Source: an uncultured Oscillospiraceae bacterium
GTDB taxonomy: Bacteria; Bacillota_A; Clostridia; Oscillospirales; Oscillospiraceae
DNA length: 21,111 nt
Assembly: GCA_900754605.1 (NCBI GenBank)
Contig: CAAEDK010000098.1
Span: 1 to 21,111, forward strand
Direction: 5' to 3'
Positions 15,165 to 21,111 of this stretch are shown here, piece by piece. Each line of letters starts with the position of its first letter. Within the stretch, counting starts at the first letter, position 1. Below the pieces are notes generated by a model. It did not search any database and was not told the DNA's origin. It saw only the letters and a list, made by a program, of their open reading frames with translations. The translations under genes and the position numbers were made by a program.

Positions 15165-16592
15165 TTAAGTCAGCGAGCGGAAACCGCTCGGCGTCAGGAT
15201 ATTGAAGATCATCCGGTTGGAAATCGTCTCCCGTATCTCGGTGGAAATCAGGCGCCCATGGGGCCCCCTGTTTTCATCCGTGACGGTGTGCTTCTCTTTG
15301 ATGATCCGGCCCTTGACGATATGCGGATAGTCGCACTCCATCAGTCCGTTGATCAGGCCGGAGCCGCCGATCAGCCCCACCTGTCCGATAGACAGGGGCA
15401 GGGGCGGACGCTTGATCTCGCTGTCCAGCCGGCTTTTGGCAAACAGCCGGTCAAAGCCGGTGGAGTTTGCCAGCTGGCGGGCCAGCTCGTCTTCATTGAA
15501 CACAGCCCCCCGGAATGTCTCCACCTTTTTGGAGACTGCCGGGAGCTCATAGCAGGCCTTGGGCAGAAGGTCGGCGGTAGGTAAGGTCTCCGGGTGCTCC
15601 GCGGCGGAGCACAGCGCCTCCGCATCCTGTTCCGCCTCCGTCCGTCTGCGGCGCACGCCTGTGACGACCACCTGCTTAAACTGCTTGAACTCCCTGTCCA
15701 GGAAGCGGTGAATACGCACCTGTTCAAAGTTGTCACAGATGATGCCGCACAGATCTGCCGTCAGGCGGTAATAGGGGACAATGTAGATCAGAAGCCCGCC
15801 CATCATAAGAAGGGGGATGCTCTCAATCAGAAACCGCTTTTCGTCTCTGCTCCGTCCTCCATTCTCAGACAGGACAGACAGATAGGGCGGATTCAGGAAA
15901 ACGGCATGAAAAGCTCCTGGGCTGATATTGGAGCCGAAGAAGCTGCCGAAGCCGACACGGTACAACTGCTGCTGTGCCTGTTCCGCCCGGTGGTCATCCA
16001 GTTCAATGCCGTAGCATTGGCTGTCCGTCCCCAGGGCGAGCCGGAGCAGGGCGTCCCCTGTTCCACAGCATGGGTCAATCAGGTTGGCCGTGTTCTCTGC
16101 GGGAAAGACAATGCTGTTGGCGATATACCCCACATGAGTGAGGTCCGTGGGGTAATGCCCCAGCCGGACATTGTTCATCAGGCGCCCGATGATTGAGGCG
16201 TCTGTGGTCTGATGGTCTGGAAGCGCGTCCGCAAACCGCTTCAGCACTTCGGTCAGTTTGGAGTAGTCCGCGGTCATCAGCGGAAAGGCTGCCAGTTGCT
16301 CCGCCAGCTTTTGCGCGGCAGGGGCCAGCGGATTCTCCAGCTCCATCAGGAAAGGCCGGGTCGCACGGATCTGTTCGACCAGATAAGTGCGCTGCCGCTC
16401 CAGCAGGCGGTACAGTTCAAATGCCTCCGCCTTTTTCTGGCCGGCCAAAAGCCCGGCAACCTGAGCCCGATAGGCTTGCAGGCCCTCCGAAATCAAAGTA
16501 ATGGTACCGGCAAGCTCGCCAAGCTGTTCCAGGGCATAAAACCGCTGGGAAGGGGGCTGGCTTTGAGGCTGTGCCTCGTTTACCTGCTCCAT
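15165..16592 (-). CDS. N6-adenine-type DNA methyltransferase (possibly DUF6094-like)
   Basis: 475 aa. A helical N-terminal region (1-140, including the charged helix KAEAFELYRLLERQR) precedes a Rossmann methylase core: HYPTD at 146, SAM-binding motif I DPCCGTGD (173-180), IELDD for the ribose-binding acid, and catalytic motif IV NPPY (234-237). NPPY is the amino-methylase signature that flips adenine (N6) or cytosine (N4). The C-terminal 130 residues are an unknown domain likely to recognise DNA. No restriction partner is present, so it may protect or mark element DNA, or regulate. Start ATG 16592 follows GGAGGTGATC. It does not end in Ala-Ala (GFRSLT). Confidence 0.8.
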   Translation of the reverse strand: MEQVNEAQPQSQPPSQRFYALEQLGELAGTITLISEGLQAYRAQVAGLLAGQKKAEAFELYRLLERQRTYLVEQIRATRPFLMELENPLAPAAQKLAEQLAAFPLMTADYSKLTEVLKRFADALPDHQTTDASIIGRLMNNVRLGHYPTDLTHVGYIANSIVFPAENTANLIDPCCGTGDALLRLALGTDSQCYGIELDDHRAEQAQQQLYRVGFGSFFGSNISPGAFHAVFLNPPYLSVLSENGGRSRDEKRFLIESIPLLMMGGLLIYIVPYYRLTADLCGIICDNFEQVRIHRFLDREFKQFKQVVVTGVRRRRTEAEQDAEALCSAAEHPETLPTADLLPKACYELPAVSKKVETFRGAVFNEDELARQLANSTGFDRLFAKSRLDSEIKRPPLPLSIGQVGLIGGSGLINGLMECDYPHIVKGRIIKEKHTVTDENRGPHGRLISTEIRETISNRMIFNILTPSGFRSLT

Positions 16593-16616
16593 GTTTGATC
16601 ACCTCCGTGATTTAGC

Positions 16617-16651
16617 CAGAGGGGGACCGCGCTCCGCACAGTCCCCCTCTG
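16617..16651. promoter_or_regulatory. Strong hairpin between the 48-aa gene and the methylase gene
   Basis: Arms CAGAGGGGGAC (16617-16627) and GTCCCCCTCTG (16641-16651) are perfect complements with a 13-nt loop. On the minus strand the hairpin is not followed by a T-run, so it is not a normal terminator. It lies 10 nt before the methylase ribosome binding site and may be a processing or stability element separating front and back halves of the operon. Confidence 0.5.
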
Positions 16652-16661
16652 CTTTCAGTGC

Positions 16662-16808
16662 CTACGCGGCACGGTTTGTAATAACAGGGTTTGCCGTTTT
16701 GCACGGCTCTTTCGGCCCATATCGGCCGACACAGCGTTTCAGGCGAAAAACGCCTGACTGGTCTATGTAGCCTTGGGCGCACAGCTCCCGGACCCGGGTT
16801 ATCCCCAT
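16662..16808 (-). CDS. 48-aa basic protein of unknown function
   Basis: Start ATG 16808 is chosen because GGGAGGTGA sits 5 nt upstream; an earlier in-frame ATG at 16850 (62 aa) has no binding site. The 48-aa product MGITRVRELCAQGYIDQSGV... is basic, with KRCVGRYGPKEPCKT and three cysteines, and ends NRAA. The first 20 residues could be a short helix-turn-helix-like or MerR-like wing fragment, too short to be sure. It sits between the beta-helix gene and the methylase hairpin. Confidence 0.5.
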   Translation of the reverse strand: MGITRVRELCAQGYIDQSGVFRLKRCVGRYGPKEPCKTANPVITNRAA

Positions 16809-16853
16809 GGCGGTCACCTCCCGGCGCTGCCGGATGATGATGTTCTCCATAGG

Positions 16854-17573
16854 TCACGCAGCCTTGGGGAGGGTAGACGCGCTATCCTCCCGCGGAGTCA
16901 GCACAGTCTCCTCCTGCTTTGTGATACGCAGGGTGTATCCGCAGTCTTTCAGGAGACGGTACATGGCCTTGAGCCGCTTGAACTCGAAATCCTCTTCCAG
17001 GTCCAGATCCATTGGCTGGGTAACGGGCTGAGACTGAAAATCGCCGGCCCGCTCCGGCTTCGGCTGTTCCTGCTCCGTATCGGTGCTTTCCGGTGCCGGG
17101 GCCGCAACCTGGACATACGGGGCGTCTACCGGAATACGGTGGATCACGGACAACCACAAGCGGCGAAAAAAGCCCGCCACCAGGGTGCCGACGATCCCGC
17201 GCTTTTTCTCCGGAAGCGTGATAACATCATCGGCCTTGAGGGTACCGATGTTGTGCTTTGCCATGGTCAGCTTGGGGACCTCCACATACTCCGCCTCCAG
17301 ATAGCAGGACACAGTTGCGGAGCCGGACAGGACGATCTCAGCGGCGCACACACGCTCAGCGGCCATGGTTTCTCCATTCATCGTGGCGCACTCAATATCC
17401 ATCTCCGCCACATGGCGGACGGAAACTGTGCCGGCTTTCAAAATGCCCTTGCCGGAAATGCTCCGGGCGTGCAGCGTTCCGTCCACGATCAGCGTGCCGT
17501 CATTGACGATGTTCTGGCAGTACAGGGTCTCGTAATGCAGGGTTTTCCCTTTGGGAATATACAGGTTTTTCAT
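16854..17573 (-). CDS. Bactofilin-like beta-helix protein with disordered and helical tail
   Basis: 239 aa. Residues about 1-120 consist of short hydrophobic strands separated by Gly and Asp/Asn turns (LYCQNIVNDGTLIVDGTLHA, then SGKGILKAGTVSVRHVAEMD, then LSGSATVSCYLEAEYVEVPK), the right-handed beta-helix pattern of bactofilins, which polymerise into cytoskeletal filaments. A short helical stretch LVAGFFRRLWLSVIHRI follows, then an acidic/Pro linker (about 155-190) and a C-terminal helix bundle segment. It ends PKAA. Bactofilins in some bacteria organise chromosome or ParABS complexes, so a role in positioning element DNA is possible. Start ATG 17573 follows AAAGGAG. Confidence 0.6.
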   Translation of the reverse strand: MKNLYIPKGKTLHYETLYCQNIVNDGTLIVDGTLHARSISGKGILKAGTVSVRHVAEMDIECATMNGETMAAERVCAAEIVLSGSATVSCYLEAEYVEVPKLTMAKHNIGTLKADDVITLPEKKRGIVGTLVAGFFRRLWLSVIHRIPVDAPYVQVAAPAPESTDTEQEQPKPERAGDFQSQPVTQPMDLDLEEDFEFKRLKAMYRLLKDCGYTLRITKQEETVLTPREDSASTLPKAA

Positions 17574-17592
17574 TGTGATCGCTCCTTTTTTA

Positions 17593-18690
17593 TTATGCGA
17601 CTTCTTTCAGCCGGACCGGTAGGACCATGGCCAGGTCGTCTTTGCCATCCGTCAGGATCATGGGAGAGTGCGGGTGCCCCATTTTCATGGTGACCGTATG
17701 CACTTTCTTTGCCTTGAACTGCTCCAGCCCCTCCAGCAGGTATTTCGGATTGAGGCCCCGCGCCTCAACGGGAGGCAGGCCGACCTTGGAGAGATAGGTG
17801 CCTCCTGGTGTTTCAAGAGAGAGTGTGCCCCCGTCAAACCGGATCGGCTTTCGGGTTTTTGCGGTGATAAAGCCGTTGAGATACCTGACTTCATCCAAAA
17901 GCTGATCCACATCAACGGGATATTCCGTACTGAACGATGTGGGAATCGCCCTTTCGACATCGAAGCCGTCATAGCCGGGTATCCGGGTGAGCACACGCAG
18001 CGTTTCGCTTTCAACCGCCGCCCACTCCTCTCCAACGGAGATCGTGCAGTCCTGATCCTTGAACATCGTAAGCTCTGCCATGACCTCCGGCGGAATGTAA
18101 AAAGGTTTTTCCACATTGACGGCGGGATCGGTGCTCATTGCCAGGCGGTAGCCGTCCACAGCGATGATCTTGTCCTTCAGAAATTCAATACAGCACTGAT
18201 TTGGTCTGGCGTCATTCGAGGAAACGGCGTATTTCACCCGCTTGAACCGCTCCAGCAGTCTTTTCGGATTGACAGGGTAATGGCGGTCCAAAGGCTTCTC
18301 CTTGAGCTCGGGGAAATCGGAAGTGCGCTCCGTACTGCGTTTCAGGCTCCGTTTCCCGTCGCTGATAGAAATTTGGCCCCTCGGATCAGGGTTTGTCTCT
18401 GTGGGTTCAATCGTGTAAGTGAGCTCCAGTTCTCCGGAAAAGTATTTGCAGGCGGAGAGGATTTTCCGGGTCCCCACAAACACAAAGGAGAAAGAGTCCC
18501 CGACTGCGGGAATTGTACTCATACACCACTGGTCTAAATTGGTGCAGGTCAGGACACAGTGCCCATCCTCAAAGCGGACCTGTGCTTCCTCCAAAATAGG
18601 AAGGCGGGAACGCTTGGCGGCAAAGCGCAGCACATTACCCAATGCTTCGTGGAAGTGTGCGGCGTCAACATAGGCATGGAAGGTACTCAT
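17593..18690 (-). CDS. DNA polymerase III beta-clamp homologue (DnaN-like)
   Basis: 365 aa, the normal length of a bacterial beta subunit. Features include the N-terminal clamp domain, the central AVDGYRLAMS motif (about 174-183) and the C-terminal PMILTDGKDDLAMVLPVRLK, which matches the MPVRL ending of DnaN. The three-domain length suggests it can form a dimeric sliding ring and hold a polymerase or other clamp-binding proteins. The host certainly has its own dnaN, so this is an element-specific copy that could direct host machinery to its DNA. Its start overlaps the E1 stop (ATGA) and its ribosome binding site AGGAGG lies in the last codons of E1. Confidence 0.88.
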   Translation of the reverse strand: MSTFHAYVDAAHFHEALGNVLRFAAKRSRLPILEEAQVRFEDGHCVLTCTNLDQWCMSTIPAVGDSFSFVFVGTRKILSACKYFSGELELTYTIEPTETNPDPRGQISISDGKRSLKRSTERTSDFPELKEKPLDRHYPVNPKRLLERFKRVKYAVSSNDARPNQCCIEFLKDKIIAVDGYRLAMSTDPAVNVEKPFYIPPEVMAELTMFKDQDCTISVGEEWAAVESETLRVLTRIPGYDGFDVERAIPTSFSTEYPVDVDQLLDEVRYLNGFITAKTRKPIRFDGGTLSLETPGGTYLSKVGLPPVEARGLNPKYLLEGLEQFKAKKVHTVTMKMGHPHSPMILTDGKDDLAMVLPVRLKEVA

Positions 18691-19472
18691 GCGGCTTTCC
18701 TCCTCGTTGGCTGTTTTTGAAAAGATCGGATGTTCACCGATTTGGTAGAGAAGGTGGTCTGCTGTACGGTGTTGCAGCCGATGACCAGAATGTTGTAGAT
18801 CATAGTGACCACGGCAGTGGCGGCCATCAGGTTTGCCACGATGGTCTGCGGGGCGGAGACCGACGCCTCCGCACAGGAGACCTCCGTGGGGAACAGATCT
18901 TCCGGGGTGCTTACCTCCGGGTAAAGCATCCCCACAGGCTTGTAGACGGTTTTACCGGCTCTGCGGATGCCGCAGACAATTTGGCCGGTGTATTCTCCAT
19001 TCCCGGAGTCAATGTAGACCAGGTCCCGCGCTCTGAGGAATACCTCGTGACAAAGTTTACGAGACTTGTTGTTATCCACGGCTCCGATCAAAATGACCAG
19101 TTCCGAGTTGGTGACCCATCTGCCCGTGTTTGGCTCAGACCCATACACATAGTGGCGAAATACTTCGGGCCTAAGCAGTTCTTCCAGTTGTCCGGCATCC
19201 TCGATAAAACGGGGAATATACGAGGTTTCAAGGCCGAACACATCGGAATATCGCTCTGCGATTACCCTGGCCTTGTTTTCGCCAAGGTCAGCCTCTGTGA
19301 AATTCTGGCGCACCAGATTTTTAGGCTCCACTTTATCACCGTCGCAGATGATAAATTTCACCGGACGCTCCAACGCATATAAGAGCCGGTAAAGGTGCGG
19401 CGCAATGTGGGCTCCGGTCCCGCCGGCGCCCAGCATGACGATCTTTACAGGCCGTTTTTTTGAGAAGTTCAT
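18687..19472 (-). CDS. E1/ThiF-like adenylyltransferase (PRTRC ThiF type)
   Basis: 261 aa from ATG 19472, which overlaps the JAMM stop (ATGA); an upstream in-frame start would be 278 aa but lies inside the JAMM gene. The nucleotide-binding loop VMLGAGGTGAHIAP (12-25), D44/D46 in IICDGDKVEPKNLVRQNF and the DLGENKARVIAER segment define the E1/ThiF/MoeB superfamily that activates the C-terminus of ubiquitin-like or sulfur-carrier proteins by adenylation. C200 in VSCAEASVSAPQTIVANL is a candidate thioester cysteine, in the place it has in PRTRC ThiF proteins. It ends TRRKAA. Companions are the JAMM and E2-like genes. The target modifier was not found in this window. Confidence 0.82.
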   Translation of the reverse strand: MNFSKKRPVKIVMLGAGGTGAHIAPHLYRLLYALERPVKFIICDGDKVEPKNLVRQNFTEADLGENKARVIAERYSDVFGLETSYIPRFIEDAGQLEELLRPEVFRHYVYGSEPNTGRWVTNSELVILIGAVDNNKSRKLCHEVFLRARDLVYIDSGNGEYTGQIVCGIRRAGKTVYKPVGMLYPEVSTPEDLFPTEVSCAEASVSAPQTIVANLMAATAVVTMIYNILVIGCNTVQQTTFSTKSVNIRSFQKQPTRRKAA

Positions 19473-20884
19473 GCGGCCACCCCAAAAGCGCCCTCTGCAT
19501 CCGTGCAGATCTGTGTCAGCCATTCCGGGGGAAAGTGCCCTACCGGGGGCATCTCCAGGACCTGCTCGGGGGCAATCTCCAGGAAGCGCCCGCCGTTGCT
19601 GATGCGCACCGTGATCTCCGGGAAGTAACGGTCCAGCCGGCCGACTACCATATAGACCCGGGTTGCCCTTTCGTCATGGTCATCCGTCTTGGAAAATACC
19701 GCGGGCATCCGGTTGTGGGAGTGCAGGTCAGCGTAGTGGATATAGCGGTCGCTGGTCATCAGCTCTTCATCGTCCAGAAGGGCGTCAACAGAAACTCCGC
19801 TCACGATCTGCTTCGGGACGCGGATAAAGTACCGCTGCTCCTGCTTATCCCAGTAGAAATGCACCAGGGCCTCCGCCGGTTGCCGCCCCTTTCCCTTGCG
19901 CATCATCGTGCGGAACAGGCCTATGGCCTGCTCCATCAGCGAATAGGGAATGCGGGGCAGGGACGGGTGGAAACCCGGCCGGATCTCATCCAGCACGGTG
20001 ATGTTTTCAGCGGGGGTGACAAACTCCCCCGCGCCTGTAATACGGCGCTCATAGACCTTTCCATCCCGCCCGGGGATAAAGGTGATGGTTTTAGGCGAGG
20101 CCTGGGCCTCCGACAGATACAAAAAAGCGCCCTTATATGCACTGGCATCTCCCTTTTTCTGCATACTGATTGAGGGTTTGACCAGGCACTTGGGGTGCTT
20201 GTCGGTTGCCTTCTTCAAAGCGTTGATAAATTCCTTGGAGGTTTCGATCTCGCGCTTGATTTGGCCGATTTTGGTTTTCTTGGGGAGAACGATCTCCTTG
20301 ACGATCTTGCCGTAAACGACTTTCCAGCTCAGGCTCTGCGCTTCGTCAAACTCCGGAAAGTCCGTCAGCTTGGAGAGGCGGAGTTCATCGAATGTCTGCT
20401 CGGTGTCTTCGATGGGCGCTTCCGATCCATTGTAGGAGAACACCGGAAGCTGGGCGAAGATGGGTTCGGCCACTTTTGGGGCGGTCTTTTCTTCTTGACG
20501 CTCCATAGCGGCAAGAAGGGGATTGTCCTCCGCTTCCTCCGGCTTATCAGAGGCATGGTCCTCCTCACTTTTCGGCGCGGGAGGTGATTTTGGCTGTGGA
20601 TCTTGAGGGGCCGGAGATTTGGAAATCTCATGGGACTCATCCTCTTCCACGGTCTCGTGATTCTGGTCGGTTTCGTCTTTCTCTTCCGGGATTGAGTCAT
20701 CTGCCTGCACAGCGCCGGCGCCTTCTGCCGGAGGCTGTTCTGTCGCTTCTCCGCCCGCGAGCAGATCAGCAAATGGGTTTTGGGTGTTGCTGCCGGTCAA
20801 TTCAGTGAAGCCACTCAGGTCGAATGGGTTGTCACCGCTTGCGTCGGCTGTCCCTCCGGGGAAAGTAAACAGGTTTTCATTCAT
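19469..20884 (-). CDS. JAMM/MPN metallo-isopeptidase with long acidic N-terminus
   Basis: 471 aa from ATG 20884, chosen because AAAGGAG lies just upstream; the longer frame (starting 20917) includes that site. Residues 1-130 are Ser/Pro/Glu-rich and disordered. Residues about 150-300 form an unknown domain with YGKIVKEIVLPKKTKIGQIK and KCLVKPSISMQKKG motifs. Residues about 311-430 are a JAB/MPN domain with a perfect metal motif: E338, H388-S-H390, seven residues, S398, two residues, D401 (LHSHNRMPAVFSKTD). Such zinc enzymes remove ubiquitin-like tags or process their precursors. It is the first gene of the operon, followed by E1. It ends FGVAA. The substrate is unknown. Confidence 0.82.
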   Translation of the reverse strand: MNENLFTFPGGTADASGDNPFDLSGFTELTGSNTQNPFADLLAGGEATEQPPAEGAGAVQADDSIPEEKDETDQNHETVEEDESHEISKSPAPQDPQPKSPPAPKSEEDHASDKPEEAEDNPLLAAMERQEEKTAPKVAEPIFAQLPVFSYNGSEAPIEDTEQTFDELRLSKLTDFPEFDEAQSLSWKVVYGKIVKEIVLPKKTKIGQIKREIETSKEFINALKKATDKHPKCLVKPSISMQKKGDASAYKGAFLYLSEAQASPKTITFIPGRDGKVYERRITGAGEFVTPAENITVLDEIRPGFHPSLPRIPYSLMEQAIGLFRTMMRKGKGRQPAEALVHFYWDKQEQRYFIRVPKQIVSGVSVDALLDDEELMTSDRYIHYADLHSHNRMPAVFSKTDDHDERATRVYMVVGRLDRYFPEITVRISNGGRFLEIAPEQVLEMPPVGHFPPEWLTQICTDAEGAFGVAA

Positions 20885-20915
20885 GGTCGTTTGCTCCTTT
20901 CTGTGTTTAGTGCAC

Positions 20916-20963
20916 AAAAAAGCCGCAGCCGCCCCTTGAATGGGGTAACTGCGGTTTTTGTGC
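20916..20963 (-). terminator. Intrinsic terminator/attenuator in the operon leader
   Basis: On the minus strand CCGCAG-TTA-CCCC-ATTCAA-GGGG-CGG-CTGCGG is followed by CTTTTTT, with flanking GCAC/GTGC and A/T runs that extend the stem. It ends about 32 nt before the JAMM start, between the leader promoter and the first gene, so it should act as an attenuator rather than only ending an upstream gene. Confidence 0.7.
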
Positions 20964-21028
20964 GTGGTCGGTCCGGTATTTAGGTTCTGGCAAGTCTCCG
21001 CTTGGGGCGCATTGGCCCCTCACGGGTA

Positions 21029-21055
21029 AAAATCTGACCTACAAAATCTGACCTA
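21029..21055. repeat. Two tandem 13-nt direct repeats in the operon leader
   Basis: AAAATCTGACCTA occurs at 21029-21041 and again at 21043-21055 with a 14-bp period. An inverted partial copy (GTATTTAGGT, 20976-20985) lies further in. They sit immediately downstream of the predicted promoter, a position suited to an operator or to alternative RNA pairing. Confidence 0.6.
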
Positions 21056-21066
21056 AATACAAGTAG

Positions 21067-21072
21067 AGCATA
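21067..21072 (-). promoter_or_regulatory. Extended -10 box of the accessory operon promoter
   Basis: TGG-TATGCT on the minus strand is an extended -10 element. The -35 region 17 nt upstream (TGTTCA, 21090-21095) is weak. Transcription would start at or next to position 21060, the first base of the leader stem. No other gene is visible between 20885 and 21111. Confidence 0.45.
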
Positions 21073-21111
21073 CCACCTTTTTCATCTCTTGAACAGTTGC
21101 GCTTTTTGCCA

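Larger units (their letters stand above)
20912..21060 (-). ncRNA. Candidate structured leader RNA (riboswitch-like architecture)
   Basis: Read on the minus strand, GTATTTAGGT (21060-21051) and ACCTAAATAC (20985-20976) form a 10-bp closing stem around 65 nt. That loop contains GGGGC/GCCCC (21019-21004 region) and CAAG/CTTG (21004-20991) hairpins and two tandem 13-nt copies of TAGGTCAGATTTT. A terminator follows about 21 nt later. A -10-like TATGCT lies 6-7 nt upstream of the first stem. A closing stem plus junction plus terminator is the standard riboswitch or protein-binding attenuator layout. I do not recognise a known class, and the tandem copies could instead be a DNA operator. Confidence 0.4.

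Noticed and set aside
15165..16592. Complete restriction-modification system
   Set aside because: The methylase is clear, but no restriction endonuclease or specificity subunit is encoded near it.
17668..18537. Plus-strand 289-aa frame
   Set aside because: Antisense to the beta-clamp gene; no start signal and no recognisable domain.
18687..19472. Molybdopterin or thiamine biosynthesis (MoeB/ThiF housekeeping role)
   Set aside because: No other thiamine or molybdopterin genes nearby; the JAMM, E2-like and DNA-processing context fits a PRTRC-type role better.
21029..21055. CRISPR array or plasmid iterons
   Set aside because: Only two 13-nt copies with one-base spacing, directly below a promoter; too few and too short for either. 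Kept as a leader repeat.

Overview
The window looks like DNA from an anaerobic, spore-former-related Firmicute (class Clostridia, gut-type). The reasons are strong AGGAGG-type ribosome binding sites, an ECF transporter of the Trep_Strep/MptD type, a protein made only of a Spo0A C-terminal DNA-binding domain, and the style of the genes in the accessory block. The taxonomic call is an inference; there is no rRNA or tRNA.

Two blocks are joined here. Block A (about 1-5600, minus strand) is an uptake locus. An AraC-type regulator (5547->4555) is followed by an ECF transporter: substrate-binding S subunit, T subunit and a double ATPase. Next comes a fused membrane/ATPase half-transporter of the IrtA/YbtP type that runs off the left edge. 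ECF plus YbtP-type ABC proteins plus an AraC regulator resembles known siderophore-uptake loci (the equibactin and yersiniabactin types), so iron/siderophore import is the best guess. The araC and S-subunit promoters share an 18-bp dyad just downstream of the -10 box.

Between the blocks (5669-6601) a stand-alone Spo0A-C domain gene (minus) and a small XRE regulator (plus, TTG start) diverge from back-to-back promoters. A bidirectional terminator (6559-6601) closes both the XRE gene and Block B.

Block B (6657 to about 21070, minus strand) is one tightly packed operon of 17 genes with ATGA overlaps and short gaps. It is very probably part of a mobile element (ICE or plasmid), although no integrase, relaxase or transposase lies in the window. 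In transcription order it encodes: a JAMM/MPN metallo-isopeptidase; an E1/ThiF-like adenylyltransferase; a DNA polymerase III beta-clamp homologue; a bactofilin-like beta-helix protein; a 48-aa protein; an N6-adenine-type DNA methylase; three unknown proteins; an E2-like (Prok-E2/PRTRC-B-like) protein; a Rad52-like annealing protein; a Rad50/RecF-like ATPase with a zinc hook; a DnaG-type primase fused to a ParB-like domain; a 58-aa zinc ribbon; a 331-aa unknown protein; a protein with a probable frameshift; and a Cys-containing protein. The block therefore combines bacterial ubiquitin-like conjugation and deconjugation enzymes with DNA replication and recombination functions, recalling the PRTRC cassettes of proteobacterial elements. 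No ubiquitin-like modifier was found in the window.

Four signals deserve most attention: the E1/E2/JAMM set; a recurrent C-terminal Ala-Ala on 9 of the 17 operon proteins and on none of the flanking genes; a riboswitch-like structured leader with a terminator at the 5' end of the operon; and the primase-ParB fusion.
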